From NCBI GenBank assembly GCA_033557685.1, contig JAWQRN010000325.1:1-31415 (forward strand): a stretch of 31,415 nucleotides of DNA, in the 5' to 3' direction. The notes under the pieces were generated by a model. That model did no database searches. It saw only the letters and a list, made by a program, of their open reading frames with translations, and was not told the origin of the DNA. Shown piece after piece: positions 10,301-25,300 of this stretch (positions are counted from its first letter, which is position 1; every line of letters begins with the position of its first letter). The stretch comes from Sperchopsis tessellata (lineage: Eukaryota; Arthropoda; Insecta; Coleoptera; Hydrophilidae). The translations under genes were made by a program, and so were the position numbers.

Positions 10301-13300
10301 AGCCCAGGCATACTGTTTTTTAGCAAAAATATGTCAACATCGATAGAGATTTCCAGATTCCAGTTCCTCTAGTACTAAAACATTTTACTTTATTTGTTTT
10401 GAATATAAATGCCAATTTAAAGATTATAAACAAAATATCATAATTTTTGGGCTAGTGCAGTTGGGCGTGCAGAATGACGATATCTTTTTTCTGCTCTTTT
10501 CAAATAAGAATAAATTTCATACAATATTTTACGTTACAGATGAACCAAGTAAGCCACAAAATGTCGAAGTTATTGATTGGGATAAAGATCACGCTGATCT
10601 TACGTGGGAGAAACCTGTTAGTGATGGTGGTGCTCCAATCACCGGTTACCTGATAGAAGTCAAAGAGAAATTCGGTAAAGATTGGGTAAAGGGTATTGAA
10701 GTTCCAGGAGATAAACTATCTGGTACCGTACCCGGTTTAGAAGAAAGTAAGCAGTATGAGTTCAGAGTAAAAGCTATTAACAAAGCTGGTCCTGGTGAGC
10801 CAAGTGACGTAACCAAGCCAATTATAGCTAAATGCAGATTCGTTAAGCCTTTCATTATTGGAAACGATCTCATACCTCTTATAGTCAAGAAGGGACAAGT
10901 TATTAAATACGATATTAAATACGGTGGTGAACCTGAACCTGAAGTAAAATGGATGTTGGTTGAAAAAGAAATTAAACAAGATCCAGAAGAAAGAATAACG
11001 ATTGACAAATATGAACGTAATACTGTTATTACAGTTCGTAAAACGACTCGTGCAGATAGCGGCAAGTACAGACTAATTCTATCAAACAGTTCTGGAACAG
11101 TTGAAGGAAATGCAGAAGTTGTGGTACTAGATAAACCTACGCCTCCCAAAGGACCACTCGCTGTGGAAGAAGTACGCTCAGATCACGTTAAAGTTAAGTG
11201 GAAGAAACCAGAAGATGATGGTGGTACTGACATCACAGGCTATGTTCTTGAAAAAATGGATGTCGACACTGGCCGGTGGATACCAGCTGGTGAAGTTGGA
11301 CCTAACGTAGATACATTCACCTTCAAGGGATTGACACCTAAGAAGAAGTATAAGTTTAGAGTCAAAGCTAAGAATAAGGAAGGAGAATCAGATCCTCTGG
11401 AAACTGAAGACACTATTCTGGCCAAGAATCCATATGATGAGCCAGGAGCGCCTGGAAAACCAGACATAATTGATTATGACAATAAGAGTGTCACTCTTAA
11501 ATGGGCCGTACCAGAGAACGATGGTGGAAGACCAATTTCTCACTACACCATTGAAATGAAAGACAAATTCTCTCCAGATTGGGTTGAGGTTGTCAAAACA
11601 GAAGATGGTACTCCTGAAGGAAAAGTTGAAAATCTTAAGGAAAAAATGGTGTACCAATTCAGAGTCCGGGCACACAACAAAGCAGGCAAAAGTGCCCCAT
11701 CCGAAGAAACAGATAACCATCTGTGCAAGCACAGAAACTGTAAGTATTTGTATTATCATCATCACCAGCCCAAATCCATCCAATGCTGGATGAAGACATC
11801 ACATCACTCTTTCCAGTACTTTGAGCATCATCTATTCTAAATCTCTATATCTTTAAATATTTACATCATGTTCCAATTTATATTTTCTTTCCTTTATAGA
11901 AAATCCTCTTTTCCATTTGAATTACCTTCATAAATATATATATATATATATAAATATATGTTATTGTACATTAATAAGGTTATTGTTCGTGATTTCAGTG
12001 AAACCACGCATTGATAGAGAAATGTTCAAATCAATTATTATTAAAGCAGGCCGCACACACAAATGGTCTGTCGACGTTACTGGTGAACCACCACCAGAAA
12101 TTAAATGGGTTTGGAGAGACAACGTTCCTCTCACAAATACAGAACGTATTAACATCACAAACATTGACTACCATACAGACTTTATTCTTACAAATGCTGT
12201 ACGCAAAGATACTGGAAAGTACACATTGATAGCACAGAATGCTTCAGGAAAAGATCAAGAAACTGTTGATCTTACTGTTCTTGGCAAGCCATCTGCACCT
12301 ACTGGACCACTGGAGGTTTCTGGTGTTACAGCAACTAAAGCGAAAGTTGGCTGGAAGAAACCTGAAGATGATGGTGGTGTACCAATCAGGGAATACGAAA
12401 TTGAAAAGATGGATCTTGAAACAGGCAAATGGGTCCGTGTTGGACGTGTACCTGGAGACAAACCTGATCTTGAATTTGAAGTAACAGGACTGAACCCTGG
12501 ATCAGAATACAAATTCAGAGTAACTGCTGTGAATGATGAGGGTGACTCAGATCCTCTCACAACTGACCGTAGCATCATTGCCAAAAATCCATTTGATGAG
12601 CCTGGTAAACCTGGTACTCCAGAAATTACTGACTATGACAACACAGGTGTAAATCTTAAATGGACCAAGCCTACAAGTGATGGAGGTGCTCCAATTGAGA
12701 AATATATTATTGAAAAGAAAGATCGTTTCAAGCCTGACTGGGAGAAAGCAATGGAAGTTCCTGCTGACCAGTTGGAAGCACGTGTAGAAGATCTAAAAGA
12801 ACGAGGAGAATATCAATTCCGTATTAAGGCAGTCAACAAGGCTGGACCTGGTGAACCATCTGATGCTTCTAAGATGCAAATCATTAAACACAGAGCACGT
12901 GAGTATCTCTAGGTTTTATCTTATTCAACAATTTCATCTATATTATTATTTACTTTATACAAATAATTGTTACATTTTAGTGAAACCAAGAATTGACAGA
13001 ACCAACCTAAAACCAATAATTGTCAGAGCCGGTAAACCTATTAAATATGACATTGATGTCAAGGGTGAACCTGCTCCAAAGATCGAATGGTACCAAAATG
13101 ACAAACTGGTTAGGAGTGAAGGAGACATAGAAATCGTTAATGTCGATTACAACACTAAACTTACAATTTCTGACTCAGTTAGAAAGAATACTGGAGTTTA
13201 CAAAATTAGAGCAACTAATGAACACGGTGAAGATGTCGCTGAAGTTGAGATTACTGTTTTGTGTAAGTATTCGTTTAAATAGTTTTTGTCAAACTGGGGT

Positions 13301-16300
13301 ACACAATTTATGATAGGATTTTCCAAAACTTGCAATAGTTTTACCCCACATAAAAGGATAATATTCAAAGGATCACATCTATAAGGGCGGGATTTATGAA
13401 AATGAGATGTTATGAGATGTTATTATTTTAGCTGTTCCTGGCAAACCTAAGGGACCACTCAAGGTTGACGATGTTACAAAGAGTGGTTGCAAAGTTAAAT
13501 GGGAGAAACCAGAAGATGATGGTGGTAAACCTGTTACTGGTTATGCAGTAGAAAAGCTAGACAAAGCTACTGGACGTTGGGTACCAGTTGGTAGAACAGC
13601 TGATACAGAATTGGAAATTAAAGGTCTGCAAGAGGGCCATGAATACCAATTCAGAGTCAAAGCAATTAACGATGAAGGAGAATCAGAACCTCTTGAAGCT
13701 GACAGATCTATTATCGCTAAGAATCCATATGGTTTGTCTCTATATTATACCTTCGCATACTGCTTATTTTTATTATTTACAAACTTGCTACTTTATTAAG
13801 AGTAGTAAGATTTTTATGCTTAAAGATAATTATTATTTGTCTTTGCAAATTCTTAATACTTTATTTATGTTTCTATTGCAATTTTTTATTTTATTTTTTA
13901 TAGAATTTTAGCTGCTTTAGTGATGTTTGTTCATTTTCGATACAATTTTTTACATTATAATTTATAGATGTTCCTGGCAAGCCCGGACTACCAGATATTA
14001 TTGACTGGGATGCCGATAGAGTAGAACTCAAATGGAAGGCACCAACAAATAATGGTGGAGCTCCTATTACAGGATATGTCATTGAGAAGAAAGAAAAGTT
14101 CTCCACTAGTTGGGATGAAATTTTAGAAACATATGTAAGCTATCTTTAGAAATTCTTTTTAATAATAAATTTTACTAACCATTGTTTATAAAAACAGAAG
14201 AAGCAGAAACTCAATTTTTGTTGTCAAATCTGTAAATAAAAACATGAATATATTAAATAAATTGACTGAATCTTACAGTTAAAAATATTAAATTTTTAGA
14301 GCCCAGATACTGATGCTATAGTACCAGGTCTCAAAGAAGGAAATACATATCAATTCCGTGTGCGTGCTGTTAACAAAGCTGGACCAGGTGAACCCTCTGA
14401 TGGCACCAATCCACATGTAGCAAAGGCCAGACACTGTAAGTTGCTATTGAAAAAGTCAAATAATTCAACTAAGAAATATTGTTTAATCATGTATCACTAA
14501 ACTAATTCATTTTATAGTGAGACCACTTATCAACAGAGAAAAGCTCCACACCTGCAAAGTACGTGCTGGACAACTTGTCAAATATGATGTTGATGTCAAG
14601 GGTGAACCTCCACCGACCATTACATGGAGCTTTGCTCACAAAGTATTGGAAAATAACACGAATATTAAGATAGAAAATGAAGATTATAACACCAAATTTG
14701 CAATAACTAATACTAGTCGTAAACATACAGGAACATATACAATTCGTGCAGAAAACGAATCCGGATTTGATGAGGCTCCAGTGGAGGTAATCATCCTGGA
14801 TAAACCCGGAAAACCTGAAGGTCCACTTGATGTCACTGAAGTCCATAAGGAAGGCTGCAAACTCAAATGGAACAAACCAAGAGATGACGGTGGTCTTCCA
14901 ATTACCAGTTATGTAGTTGAAAAACAAGAAGCTGGATCAGGCCGCTGGGTACCAGCTGGTTTTGTTGATCCAGACAAAACTGAACAACAAATTACTGGTC
15001 TTGAACCAAACAAAAAGTACCATTTCCGTGTCAAGGCAGTAAATGAAGAAGGTGAATCAGAACCCTTAGAAACCGATTCAGCTACTTTAGCTAAGAATCC
15101 TTACGACATATCGGCACCACCTGGCTTGCCAGAAATTATTGATTATGACGAACATTCAGTGAAATTAAAGTGGGATCCTCCAGTCAGAGATGGTGGCTCA
15201 CCCATTACTGGTTATATTCTTGAAGTTATGGATAAGGACAGTGGGCGTTTCGTTAAAGCTGCTGAAGTTGGCCCCACTACAACTGGTACCATACCAAAAT
15301 TGGAAGAAGGTCAACAATATAAATTCAGAGTACGTGCTGTTAACAAAGCCGGGCCTTCTGATCCATCCGAACAAACCAACTGGCACACAGCTAAACCACG
15401 ATTCTGTAAGTATCTTCACAACAATCTTTTTCATGACAGTAGATTAACATTCCCAGTGTATTAGAAACCAATGTTTTTAAATAATTCTTTACTACCATTT
15501 TCCTTGTAATTCTTCTGATATTATACTATTCATTTTTTTTTTAGTGAAACCACTTATTGACCGCACCAACCTCAATACATTGACTGTAAAATCTGGACTT
15601 TCCATCAACTTGGACGTCAACGTTGCTGGTGAACCTCCACCAACTATCACATGGTTCTATGAAGGAAAAGAAATCGTATCAAACGATGAAATTCGTATTG
15701 ATAACGTTGACTACAACACCAAATTCTTCGTAATGAAAGCAAAGAGAGTACAAACTGGCAAGTACACAATTACTGCCAAGAACTCTGTAGGTGAAGACAC
15801 TGCAGATATTGTAATTACTGTTTTGAGCAAACCATCAAAACCAAAAGGTCCTCTCGATGTATCTGATGTTACTAAACATGGATGTAAACTTAAGTGGAAG
15901 AAACCAGAAGATGATGGTGGTACACCAATTGACTATTATGAAATTGAAAAATTAGATCCTTTGAGTGGCCAATGGATACCATGCGGAAAAAGCACAGAGC
16001 CAGAGGCCAATGTAACTGGTCTACAAGAAGGAAAACCATACAAATTCCGTGTAAAGGCAGTAAACAAAGAAGGTGAATCAGAAGGATTGGAAACGGACAA
16101 ACCCATCATTGCCAAAAATCCATTTGGTAAGTTTATAAATTAAAGTTCTTTTAGAGTAAAAGAAAGTGTTGTCATTTTGTACACTCGGCCTGGATGATTT
16201 TAAAATTGAAACTAAGAAGAGTATAGTTGTCGACTGTCATAACAGTGATACCTGCCAAGAACACTGAGTCCACATTATTTATAATCAAAAAGTTACTGGA

Positions 16301-19300
16301 GCTACTGATGATCTCGCATTGACTTTTGATGATAACACCGTTTTCATATTCTAAATTGATTCTACATTGTCATCTTATAAAAATGGTGCCATGTAGTCCT
16401 AATGGTACCATTATATCTAGTCAACAATAAGAATAAATTCCATTCGTGTTATTTACTAAAATATGTATTAATAAGAACCTTTAAATCTTTTCAGATGAAC
16501 CTGGCAAACCTGGAAGACCAGAACCTAAAGACTGGGACAAGGACTTTGTAGAATTAGTATGGACCCCACCAAAAGACGATGGTGGTGCTCCAATTGAGAA
16601 ATACATCATACAAATGCACGACAAAGCAGGACGTGGTTGGGTTGATGCCGCCACAGTTCCTGGAGATAAGACTATTGGACGTGTCAATAATGTAGAAGAA
16701 GGTCATGAATATGAGTTCAGGATAGTTGCTGTCAACAAAGCTGGTCCTGGAGAGCCAAGTGACACTTCTAAATCAGTCGTGGCTAAACCAAGATTCTGTA
16801 AGTATATTAATTGTTAATTTTTTATATTGCACAACCCTTCTTACAACTTTATAAATTTTTCAGCATATTTTAATATTATATTAAATTAGTAACACCTAAT
16901 TTTTATTATAGTGGCACCACGCATTGACCGCAAGAACCTCCAAAAGAAGGTCCTTCGTGTTGGACAATTATTACGCATTGAAGCTGACATCAAGGGTGAA
17001 CCTCCACCAAAGGTAGTATGGACTTTGAAGGAACAAGTGTTGAAGAACACTGACAGACTTAAGATCGAAAATGAAGACTACAAAACTACATTCATTTACC
17101 AAAAGGTGCAACGTACTGATACAGGTACTTACACTGTAACTGCCAAGAACGATTCAGGTGTCGACACTGTTGATGTAGAAATTCTAGTAGTAAGCAAACC
17201 ATCTAAACCTAAAGGACCACTTAAGGTATCTGATGTAACCGCTGAAGGAGTTAAGTTGAAATGGCAACCACCAGAAGATGATGGTGGTGAACCTGTTACT
17301 GGTTACGTAGTAGAACGTATGGATACTGATACCGGTAGATGGGTACCTGTAACCACAACAAAAACACCAGAGGCTGATGTCACAGGGTTGAATGAAGGAA
17401 AAGACTACCAATTCAGAGTCAAGGCTGTAAATGCTGAAGGTGAATCTGAACCTTTGGTTACTGAAACACCAACTACAGCTAAGAATCCATACACTGAACC
17501 TGACTCACCTGGTAAACCAGATATTAAGGACTGGGATCGTAAACATGCTGATCTTAAATGGTCTGCACCAAAGAATGACGGTGGAGCACCAGTTGAGAAG
17601 TATATTATAGAAAAGAAGGATCAATTCAGTTCTAAATGGATCAAGGCTGCTGAAGTACCTGGAAACAAAACAGAAGGATCAGTGCCTGATTTAATTGAAG
17701 GACAAAAGTACCAATTCCGCGTTAAAGCTGTCAATAAGGGAGGTGAAAGTAAACCATCTCCACCATCAGATATGATTACCGCTAAGGATAGGTTTGTAGC
17801 ACCTAAGATTGATCGTAGCTCACTTAGAGACTTGACAATCAAGGCAGGTCAACACGTAAGACTGGATGTTAAGGTTTCTGGAGAACCTCCACCAAGTAAG
17901 ACCTGGTTCCTTAACAAGGCACGTATTGAAAAACGTGATGATATTACTGCAGAATTTGAAGATTACAGAACCAAACTCGTCATTGGAATTGCAGAACGCA
18001 AACATACAGGCACTTTGGTATTGAAGGCTGAAAATAGCGTTGGAAGGGACGAAGCAAGTATTGAAATTAAAGTACTCGACAAGCCAAGTGCACCTGAGGG
18101 ACCTCTTAGAGTTAGCGATGTACATAAAGAAGGTTGCAGTCTTAAATGGAATCCTCCACAAGACGACGGAGGGGTTCCTATTGACCACTACCAAGTTGAA
18201 AAACTTGATACTGAAACAGGACGCTGGGTACCAGCGGGTAGAAGCAAGGAACCAAAAATAGATCTCAACAATTTGGAACCTGGAAAAGAATACAAGTTCC
18301 GTGTAGCTGCAGTAAACGCTGAAGGAGAATCAGAACCTCTAACAGGAGAACAAAGCATCATCGCGAAGAATCCATTTGGTGAGTTAACAATTTTTTTTAT
18401 ACATGTTTCAATTTTCTTTTCATTTCGTTTTTACATAAACAACTCTTATCAATAATTTTATTATAGATGAACCTGGATCTCCTGGTACACCTGAGGTTAC
18501 TGACTGGGATAAGGACCATGTAGACTTAAGATGGACTCCACCAACTAATGATGGTGGATCTCCAATCACTGGCTACGTAATTGAAAAGAGAGAAAAAGGT
18601 TCACCTAAATGGGTAAAAGCTGGTGAAACTGGTCCACACGACACGAAAGGAACAGTTGATAATTTGGATGAAGGTGGTGAATATGAATTTAGGGTACGAG
18701 CTGTTAACGCTGCTGGCCCTGGTGAACCTAGCGCTGCATCCAAATCTGTAGTCTGCAAACCTCGCAAATGTAAGTCAATGTAGCATAAGATATAAATGAG
18801 CAGTATTTTATTGTAATTTGTATTTTAGTGGCTCCTAAAATCGACAGAAAGAACCTTAAAACTATTACAGTCAAGGAAGGTGAACCAATTTATATCGATG
18901 TTAAGATTATTGGCGAACCTGCACCTGATGTACAGTGGTATCACGACAACAAAATGTTCATTGACAGTTCAAGCAAACATGTTGATAATATTCCATACAA
19001 TACCAAGTTCTTTAATGACAAACCTGAACGTAAAGACACAGGAATATATAAAATTGTAGCAACAAATAAATTTGGTACTGACACAGCAGAATTTGAAATA
19101 AATGTAGTATGTAAGTATGAACAACGTTTCTACTTTTAATTTATAATCCATTTTATTAAAAATTATAACAGTATTAATAATAAAACCTTTAACAGCTAAA
19201 CCAGGCAAACCTGAAGGTCCATTGGAAGTATCTGACATTCATAAGGATGGTTGTACTCTTAAATGGAAAAAACCCAAAGATGATGGTGGTGAACCAATTG

Positions 19301-22300
19301 AGGGATACCTTGTTGAGAAGTTTGATCCAGAAACTGGAATTTGGTTGCCTGTTGCCAAAACAGCAGGACCCACACCAGAACTTAAGGTTGATGGTCTAAT
19401 TCCTGGCCATGAATACAAATTCAGAGTTAAAGCTCTTAACAAAGAAGGAGAATCTGAACCTCTCGAAACTTTGGGAACCATCGTAGCCAAAGATCCATTC
19501 AGTAAGTATATTTTATAATAACTATAAATAAGGCTGTGAAGTAACTCTGTATTAAAAAACAATTTTTCATTTTAGCAATTCCAAGTGCACCAGGTGCGCC
19601 AGAACCTGAGGACTGGTCCGCTAATCATGTTGAACTTAAGTGGCCTGAACCAATATCCGATGGTGGATCACCTATAACCGGATACATTGTAGAAATGAAG
19701 GATAAATACAGTCCCCTTTGGGAGAAAGCTATTGAAACAACCAGCTCCAAGCCAACTGCAATTGTTCTTGGTTTAATTGAAGGAAATGAATACCAATTCC
19801 GTGTTATTGCTTTAAATACTGCTGGTCCAAGTGTTCCTTCTGAACCTGGAAAGACCTTTGTTGCGAAGCCAAGATTCTTGGCTCCTCGCATTGACAGGAG
19901 ACACTTGCATGATATTACATTATCATCAGGTTCTCCACTTAAGTTTGATGCTAACATCATTGGTGAACCTCCACCAACCGTTGAATGGTACTATGGTGCT
20001 GTTCCTCTTAGGGATGACAAGCGCATACAGATTACAAATGTTGACTATAACACCAAACTTGTTATTCGCCCAGTCAAGCGTGATGATTCTGGAGAATATA
20101 AAGTCACAGCTACAAATAAGTCTGGAAAAGATATGCACGTTATTAATGTAACAGTAACCGATAAGCCTACTCCACCAGAAGGACCTCTCCAAATATCTGA
20201 TGTCCACAAGAATGGTTGCAAACTTAAATGGAAGAGACCTAAGGATGATGGTGGCACTCCTATTGAGTACTACCAAGTCGACAAGATGGATCCTGAAACC
20301 GGTTGTTGGGTACCATGTGGAAGATCTAATGAACCAAACTTAGAAGTGAATAATTTGACTCCTGGCAAAGAATATAAATTTAGGGTATCTGCAGTCAACG
20401 CAGAAGGTGAATCCAAACCATTAGAGGCTGAAGAGTCCATAATTGCTAAGAATCCATTTGATGAACCAAGTCCACCTGGAAATCTCAAAGCAACAGATTG
20501 GGATAAGGACCATGTTGACCTACAATGGACACCACCTAAAGAAGATGGTGGTTCACCTGTCACAGGATATGTCGTTGAAAAGAAAGATAAGTTTGGAAAC
20601 TGGGAGAAGGCTTTGGAAGTTCCTGCAGATCAAACTAAAGCAACTGTTGATGATCTAATTGCAGGACAAGGTTACGAATTCAGGGTTCGTGCTGTCAACG
20701 CAGCTGGCCCTAGTGACCCAAGTAATGAAACACCTACTATTATTGCTAAGCCAAGAAATATGGCACCTAAGATTGATCGTACTAATTTGATTGAAGTTCG
20801 CATCAAAGCAGGCTTGAACTTCAACTTTGATGTTAAGGTATCTGGAGAACCTATGCCTGTAACTAAATGGTTACTGAAAGGAAAGGATGTCAAATCCAAC
20901 GGTAATGTTAAAGTACAACATTCAGATTACAATACCAAACTGAATGTTCGTAATGCGTCTCGCTCTGACTCAGGAACGTACACTGTAACTGCTGAAAATT
21001 CAAACGGTAAAGATATTGCTGATGTTGAAGTTACAGTACTTGATGTACCAAGTCCACCTGGAGGACCCCTTAAAGTGTCTGATGTACATGCTACTGGAGT
21101 CAAGCTCGATTGGAGACCACCAGCAGATGATGGTGGCCAACCTGTTGAAAATTACATTGTTGAAAAAATGGATGAAGCTACTGGCCGTTGGGTTCCAGCT
21201 GGTGAAACATACGGACCAACTACATCATTACAAGTTGAAGGATTAACTCCTGGCAAGAAATATAAGTTTAGGGTTCGTGCCCAAAACAAACAAGGAAAAT
21301 CTGAGCCATTGCAAACCGCTCAAGCAACTGAAGCGAAGAATCCATTTGATGAACCAGGCAAACCAGGAGTCCCAGAAATTACCGACTATGACAAAGACTT
21401 TGTTGAACTTAAATGGGATAAACCAGACAATGATGGCGGATCACCTATTACTGGTTACGTTATTGAGAAACGTGACAAATTTAATCCCAACTGGGAGAAA
21501 TGTGGAGAAGTTGAGGGTGATGCAACTACCGGCAAGGTTGATGATTTGATTGAGGGTACACCTTACGAATTCCGTATTAGGGCTGTTAACAAAGCTGGTC
21601 CAGGTGAACCCGGTGGAGCTTCTAAGATTCATGTTGCAAGACCTAAGAATCGTAAGTTTAATAATGAAATATTATGTAAGTATTGTATTAAGTACGCTTT
21701 TCTTTTCAGTTGCTCCCAAGATTGACCGCAATGCACTATTGGATATTAAAATACGTGTTGGACAAAGCTTTGAATTCAATGTACCAGTTATTGGTGAACC
21801 TCCACCAAGCAAAACATGGGAACTTAAGGATAATACAATTATGAATACAGATCGCATTAAGATCGTCAATGAAGACTACTCAACTAAGATCAGAGTAACT
21901 GATGCTAAGCGTGCTGACAGTGGTGTATACCAATTAACAGCTAAAAACAAGAATGGTGTAGACAAAGCTACAGTAAACGTTTTAGTAATGGATGTACCAT
22001 TGCCTCCAGAAGGTCCTCTTAAGGGAGACAACGTTACCAAGAATTCATTGACATTACATTGGCGCCCACCAAAGGATGATGGTGGATGTGAAATCACTCA
22101 TTATGCTGTAGAGAAACAAGATGCAGAAAACGGAAGGTGGGTACCTGTGGGTGAAGCTCTTGGTACTTCAATGAGAGTTGATCACTTACAAGAAGGACAC
22201 GATTACAATTTCCGTGTTCGTGCTGTTAATAAACAAGGTGAATCAGTACCATTGAATACGAGTGATAGCATTACTGCTAAAGATCCCTTTACAAAACCAG

Positions 22301-25300
22301 ACAGGCCTGGTGTACCTCAAGCTACAGATTGGGACAAAGATCATGTGGACCTTGAATGGACTCCACCCAAGAAAGACGGAGGATCTCCCATTACTGCTTA
22401 TGTTATTGAGAAGAGGAAGAAGCATGGGTAAGCATTACAATTTTATTTTTTCATTTTCTTAAATTCCTAGGCAACATGAGATTAATATAATTTTAATATC
22501 AGACCATGGGAGAAGGCCGTTGAAGTTCCTGGAAACACTCCAAAGGCAACTGTACCTGACCTTACAGAAGGAGAAGAATACGAATTTAGAGTAATTGCAG
22601 TAAACAAAGGTGGTAATAGTGAACCAAGTGAGGCTTCACTTCCAGTTATCGCTAAGCCAAGGTTTTTGGCACCATCATTCAACAAGAGCCTTCTTGAAGA
22701 TTTGGTGGTTAAAGTTGGAAACCGCATTGCCTGGAATCTTCCAATTGAAGCAGCACCAAAACCAACTGCCAAATGGACAATCAACGGAAAGGAAATCAAG
22801 CCCAGTGATAGAATCGATATGGGTGTCTACAACAACAAATGTTCATTTGAAATTCCTTCCGCTTTAAGATCAGACACAGGAAGATATACTTTAACTTTAA
22901 CAAATGACTTGGGCAGCTGCTCAGCTTCAGCCAATGTTACAGTTCTAGACCGCCCATCACCACCACAACCACCACTAGAAGTAAGCAATGTAACTAAAGA
23001 AAGTGCTCGCGTAGCATGGAAACAACCTCTTGATGATGGTGGTTCACCAATTCTACATTACATCATCGAAAAAATGGATGTTTCTCGTGGAACATGGTCT
23101 GATGCTGGTATGTCAACACTTCATTATCACACCATTGATAGGCTTATTCACAAGAAGGAATACTTCTTCCGTGTTAAGGCTGTAAATTCAGTTGGTGAAT
23201 CAGAACCACTAGAGACACCAAGAAGCACCATTGCTAAGAATGAATTTGGTAAGAATGCATTTTTTTAAATTTTATTTTATCGTTCTATACCTTGCCATTT
23301 ATATTAATAAACCACAAATTCTAAAACAATTCTATGAGGCTCTCCATCTCATGCTGTTAATTTTGAAAATAACCAACATCTCTCGAAGAAGTATAATTAT
23401 ATAAAATCAGATATCCTCACCAATCTAAATATTTGATTTTGTTCAATAGCACTAAACTATAATATTTCACTTACCCATTTATCATCTTTTCCAGAAACAT
23501 TCTTCAAATTTTCATCAACATATGGTTACATTCAGTTTCATTGCTTGCTCTTATCTAATATTAATCCACTAACCTAAAACAAAACATTTTTAATTTTTCA
23601 AGATGAACCTGGAGCGCCAGGCAAACCAGCAGTTACTGATTGGGACAAGGATCATGTTGACCTTGAATGGACAGCACCTAAGAATGATGGTGGCTCACCA
23701 GTCACTGGATATATTATCCAGAAGAAAGAAAAGGGCAGTCCATACTGGACAAACGCAGCACATGTACCATCAAATAAGAACACAGCTACAGTACCTGATC
23801 TTATTGAAGGTCAAGAATATGAATTCAGAATAGTTGCTACAAATGCAGCTGGTCAAAGTGAACCTTCTGAACCATCAGATCTCGTGACAGCTAAGGCTAG
23901 ATTCTGTAAGATCAAAATTTCTAGTACATATGAACATTTTTACATTTTTGGTTTCTCTTTACAGTGGCACCTAAAATTAAGACACCACTTAATGATATTC
24001 GTATCAAATCCGGTCTAATTCTACACGTTGACATTGACTTCATTGGAGAACCTACTCCTGAAGTACAATGGACAGTAGGAAGCAAACCACTGAATGCTGA
24101 TGACAGAACAACAGTAACATCAATTGGATATCACACCATTATCCATACTGTAAACGCTAAACGTTCAGATAGTGGGTTGTACCATCTTTTGTTACGCAAC
24201 AGCTCTGGAATGGATGAAGGATCATTCCAAGTTATTGTTTTGGGTAAAAATACAAGTTCTTTAATACAAAAAGTTCAAAAAGGTTTCACGGGTAAGTATT
24301 TGGATACAATGTTTTCTCTTTAGATCGCCCTGCACCACCAGAAGGACCATTGGAATACGAGGAAGTTACAGCACAAAGTGTTACACTTTCATGGAAACCA
24401 CCAAAAGATAATGGAGGCAGTGAAGTCACGTAAGTTTTACTTCTCTAAATAATTAAAGGACTATTGCTAGACAGTGCTCACAATTATGGTTCAATGCCAA
24501 GAGCACGAAAGAAACATAAAGCAAAGTTTGACTTTCCACAATCTAGCAATAGGATATGAAGAATTAAAAGATCATTTACCTAATGTATTTTAAATATTTA
24601 TTTTTAGTGCTTATGTTATTGAGAAACGCGATTTAACTCATGGTGGTGGATGGGTACCTGCCGTCAACTACATCAACCCTAAAAATACACACGCTGTTGT
24701 ACCAAGATTATTGGAAGGAACCAAATATGAGTTCAGAGTATTTGCAGAAAATTTGCAAGGTCGCTCTGAACCACTCAACACAGAAAAACCAGTAGTTGCC
24801 AAGAACCAATATGGTAATTACAAATTTCCTCAAATTATTATTCTCTTTTTTGACAAATATTTCTCTAATAAAATTTTACCTTTTTTCAGATGTTCCTGGA
24901 AAACCAGGAAAGCCAGAACTTTTGGACAGTGACAAAGACCACATTAAGATCAAATGGACTGCACCTATCAGCAATGGTGGGTCACCAATTCTTGGATACG
25001 ATATTGAAAGACGTGATCGTACCACTGGTCGCTGGGTTAAATTGAACAAAGAACCCGTTCACAACCTTGAGTACAATGATGATCGTGTACAAGAAGGACA
25101 TCAATATGAATACAGAGTAGCCGCTGTAAATGCAGCTGGACCTGGCAAACCTAGTGACACATCAAACACATTCACTGCCAAACCAATGAAAGGTATGTAT
25201 ACCCATATATTGGAATGCTAGTTTATTTTTACTTACATAATTAAAATACAATGTATAAAGTAAAAACTTATCTTGTGCATGGATATACCAAGGGGAAGTG

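Noticed and set aside
10646..11149. 167-codon minus-strand ORF
   Set aside because: It is a shadow of the R1 FnB/Ig coding frame; the codon pattern and domain homology belong to the plus strand.
11388..11783. 131-codon minus-strand ORF
   Set aside because: It is an antisense shadow of R2 Fn3 domains and runs into the intron with no change in character.
14502..14927. 141-codon minus-strand ORF
   Set aside because: It is an antisense shadow of R4 Ig / R5 FnA; the Phe/Tyr/Ser-rich composition is typical of such shadows.
16303..16345. CTGATGA string in the R6 intron, looked at as a further hammerhead
   Set aside because: No GAAA core or stem II partner follows at a usable distance.
24244..24323. 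Stronger-looking in-frame donor GGGTAAGTAT at 24292, extending the R13 Ig exon by 48 nt
   Set aside because: The remaining intron would be 32 nt, too short for normal splicing, and the added residues do not fit the Ig/Fn3 boundary; the donor at 24244 gives a clean junction and an 80-nt intron.
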